Shown here: in pieces, positions 5,555-6,711 of the stretch
Layout: every line of letters starts with the position of its first letter
How positions within the stretch are numbered: the first letter of the stretch is position 1
Assembly: GCA_003448875.1 (NCBI GenBank)
Contig: DLXG01000296.1
Location: 1 to 6,711, forward strand
Source of the DNA: Anaerolineaceae bacterium
Lineage (GTDB): Bacteria > Chloroflexota > Anaerolineae > Anaerolineales > Anaerolineaceae
DNA length: 6,711 nt
Direction: 5' to 3'
Notes under the pieces: generated by a model
What the model saw: only the letters and a program-made list of their open reading frames with translations
What the model was told of the DNA's origin: nothing
Databases searched by the model: none
Made by a program: the position numbers and the translations under genes

Positions 5555-6711
5555 TCAGCGTTTGAGGTTGACCAGTTCCTGCAAGATCTCGTCCGAAGTG
5601 GTGATCACCCGCGAGGAAGCCTGAAAACCGCGCTGTGCCAGAATCATGTTGGTGAATTCCTGCGCCATATCCACGTTGGAGGCTTCCAGATATCCAGCGG
5701 CTACCAGACCGCGCCCGCCGGTGCCGGGCAGGCCAATTTCCGGTTCGCCGGAGTTGAGCCCTTGCTGGAAACTGGTGTGCCCCACGTGAATCAAACCGGC
5801 CGGGTTGTTGAAGCGCGCTAATGCGATCTGGGCTACCTTTTCACGCATGCCGTTGGAATAGACCAGAATGATCGCCCCATCGTTCGGCGAGATGTATACA
5901 TCCGAAACCGTACCGGTCGGCAAACCATCCTGACTCTGAACGGTAATGCTGCTGGAACCGGAAAGCATGGTCGTCGCCGACAGGTTGAGATTCAGATTGG
6001 TGATCGGGTTAGCACCCGGACTGGCGGGAATGGAAACCGCTGTGCCAACCGTATTGCTGACGTAATGGCCGTCACCATCAAAAACCAGCGTACCCTGCCC
6101 GGCCGCCCCAGTTGGAGCAGTTACCTGCCATGTCCAGGTATTGGCCGCCGTGCGCGTAAACTGCACCGAAGCGGTGTGCAGCACCCCCAGCGAATCGTAC
6201 ACCCCCATGGTGGTGGTTACCGACCCGCCGATAGCGGTATCGGCACTCAGGTTGCCGCCGTAGTTGACCGTATTGGTCATCCGCGCCAGGGTGCGGTTGG
6301 CATTCAGGCGGATATCACCGATCGGGATGTTGAAGTCGAGGTTACCGGTTGCATCAGCCTGCCAGCCCTGCAAACGTAAACCGGTTGAGGAATTGACCAG
6401 ATACCCTTCCGAATCCATGGCGATTGAACCTTCGCGCGAGTAATTGCGCTGTGTTCCGCGTCCATAGATGAAGAAACCGTCCCCTTGCAGGGCCAGATCC
6501 ATATTGCGGCCGGTGGATTGCAGCATGCCCTGTGTAAAGATGGGAGAGATGAAACCCAGTTGCAAGCCCAGGCCAATTTGAATCGGGTTTGTACCGCCCA
6601 GCGTAGAACTTGGGCTGGCGCCGGGGTTCATCAATTGCGAAAATTGATCGTGGAACAGCACCCGGCTGGCTTTGAAGCCGGTGGTGTTGGCGTTGGCAAG
6701 GTTGTTTGCCA
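5555..6711 (-). CDS. flgE: Flagellar hook protein FlgE (N-terminus cut by window edge)
   Basis: FlgE subunits polymerise into the hook, the universal joint between the flagellar basal body and filament. The frame is open through the window edge, so 384 residues are visible and about 25-30 are missing. The first residues, ANNLANANTTGFKASR, are the conserved rod/hook N-terminal motif. GGTNPIQIGLGLQLG (38-52) and NMDLALQGDGFFIYG (69-83) are strongly FlgE-like. A FlaE-type outer domain follows (about 150-285; includes GVYDSLGVLHTASVQFTR). The C-terminus has the conserved export/assembly helix: ASNVDMAQEFTNMILAQRGF, then SRVITTSDEILQELVNLKR as the last residues. The length of about 410 residues fits FlgE and is too long for FlgG or FlgF. 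No cysteine is present in the visible part. The GTG at 6661 is internal (valine), not the start. It lies upstream of the FliK-like gene on the same strand, with a hairpin between. Confidence 0.95.
   Translation of the reverse strand, partial: ANNLANANTTGFKASRVLFHDQFSQLMNPGASPSSTLGGTNPIQIGLGLQLGFISPIFTQGMLQSTGRNMDLALQGDGFFIYGRGTQRNYSREGSIAMDSEGYLVNSSTGLRLQGWQADATGNLDFNIPIGDIRLNANRTLARMTNTVNYGGNLSADTAIGGSVTTTMGVYDSLGVLHTASVQFTRTAANTWTWQVTAPTGAAGQGTLVFDGDGHYVSNTVGTAVSIPASPGANPITNLNLNLSATTMLSGSSSITVQSQDGLPTGTVSDVYISPNDGAIILVYSNGMREKVAQIALARFNNPAGLIHVGHTSFQQGLNSGEPEIGLPGTGGRGLVAAGYLEASNVDMAQEFTNMILAQRGFQASSRVITTSDEILQELVNLKR

Noticed and set aside
6659..6661. GTG as the start codon of the hook protein
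   Set aside because: The frame continues upstream with ANNLANANTTGFKASR, the conserved FlgE N-terminal motif, so this GTG is an internal valine and the true start lies outside the window.
1..6711. Mobile element, CRISPR array, tRNA or rRNA
   Set aside because: No transposase or integrase frames, direct-repeat arrays, terminal inverted repeats or tRNA-like cloverleafs were seen. The spacing is typical of compact chromosomal genes.

Overview
The window looks like the chromosome of a flagellated, moderately GC-rich bacterium, most likely a Chloroflexota member of the Anaerolineae type. This rests on family recognition, not a search. The main clue is an ECF sigma factor followed by a long DUF5667-type membrane protein with the '(L/C)xDILxECLexL' N-terminus, a pairing I associate with that phylum. 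The gatCA and flagellar proteins fit but are not diagnostic.

Layout. Positions 1-1554 (+) carry the end of gatC and a complete gatA, subunits of the tRNA-dependent amidotransferase, in an operon with a 6-nt gap. A perfect 11-bp hairpin at 1559-1588 separates this from everything to the right, which lies on the minus strand. Read in the direction of transcription (right to left), the minus strand holds flgE (hook protein, N-terminus cut by the window edge), a terminator-like hairpin, a FliK/YlqG-like protein, a stand-alone FlhB C-terminal-domain protein (FlhX/YlqH-like), a short intergenic region with a candidate ECF promoter, the ECF sigma factor, and its overlapping membrane partner.

How the genes work together. 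FlgE, the FliK-like protein and the FlhX-like protein belong to flagellar hook building and the export switch that ends it. The sigma factor and the overlapping downstream gene form a probable sigma/anti-sigma cassette. The partner has a cytoplasmic N-terminus, one membrane segment with a signal-peptidase-like motif just after it, a DUF5667-type region, and a long external part with two copies of an unrecognised ~70-residue module, each with two cysteines. The cassette seems to have its own promoter, resembling the ECF -35/-10 pair, which suggests autoregulation. Nothing shows that it regulates the neighbouring flagellar genes.

The least explained items are the duplicated cysteine module, the ECF-like promoter placed almost on the start codon, and the hairpin with a U-tract only 17 bases before the FliK-like start. 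No RNA genes, CRISPR arrays or mobile elements were seen, and no gene-free stretch exceeds about 75 bases.
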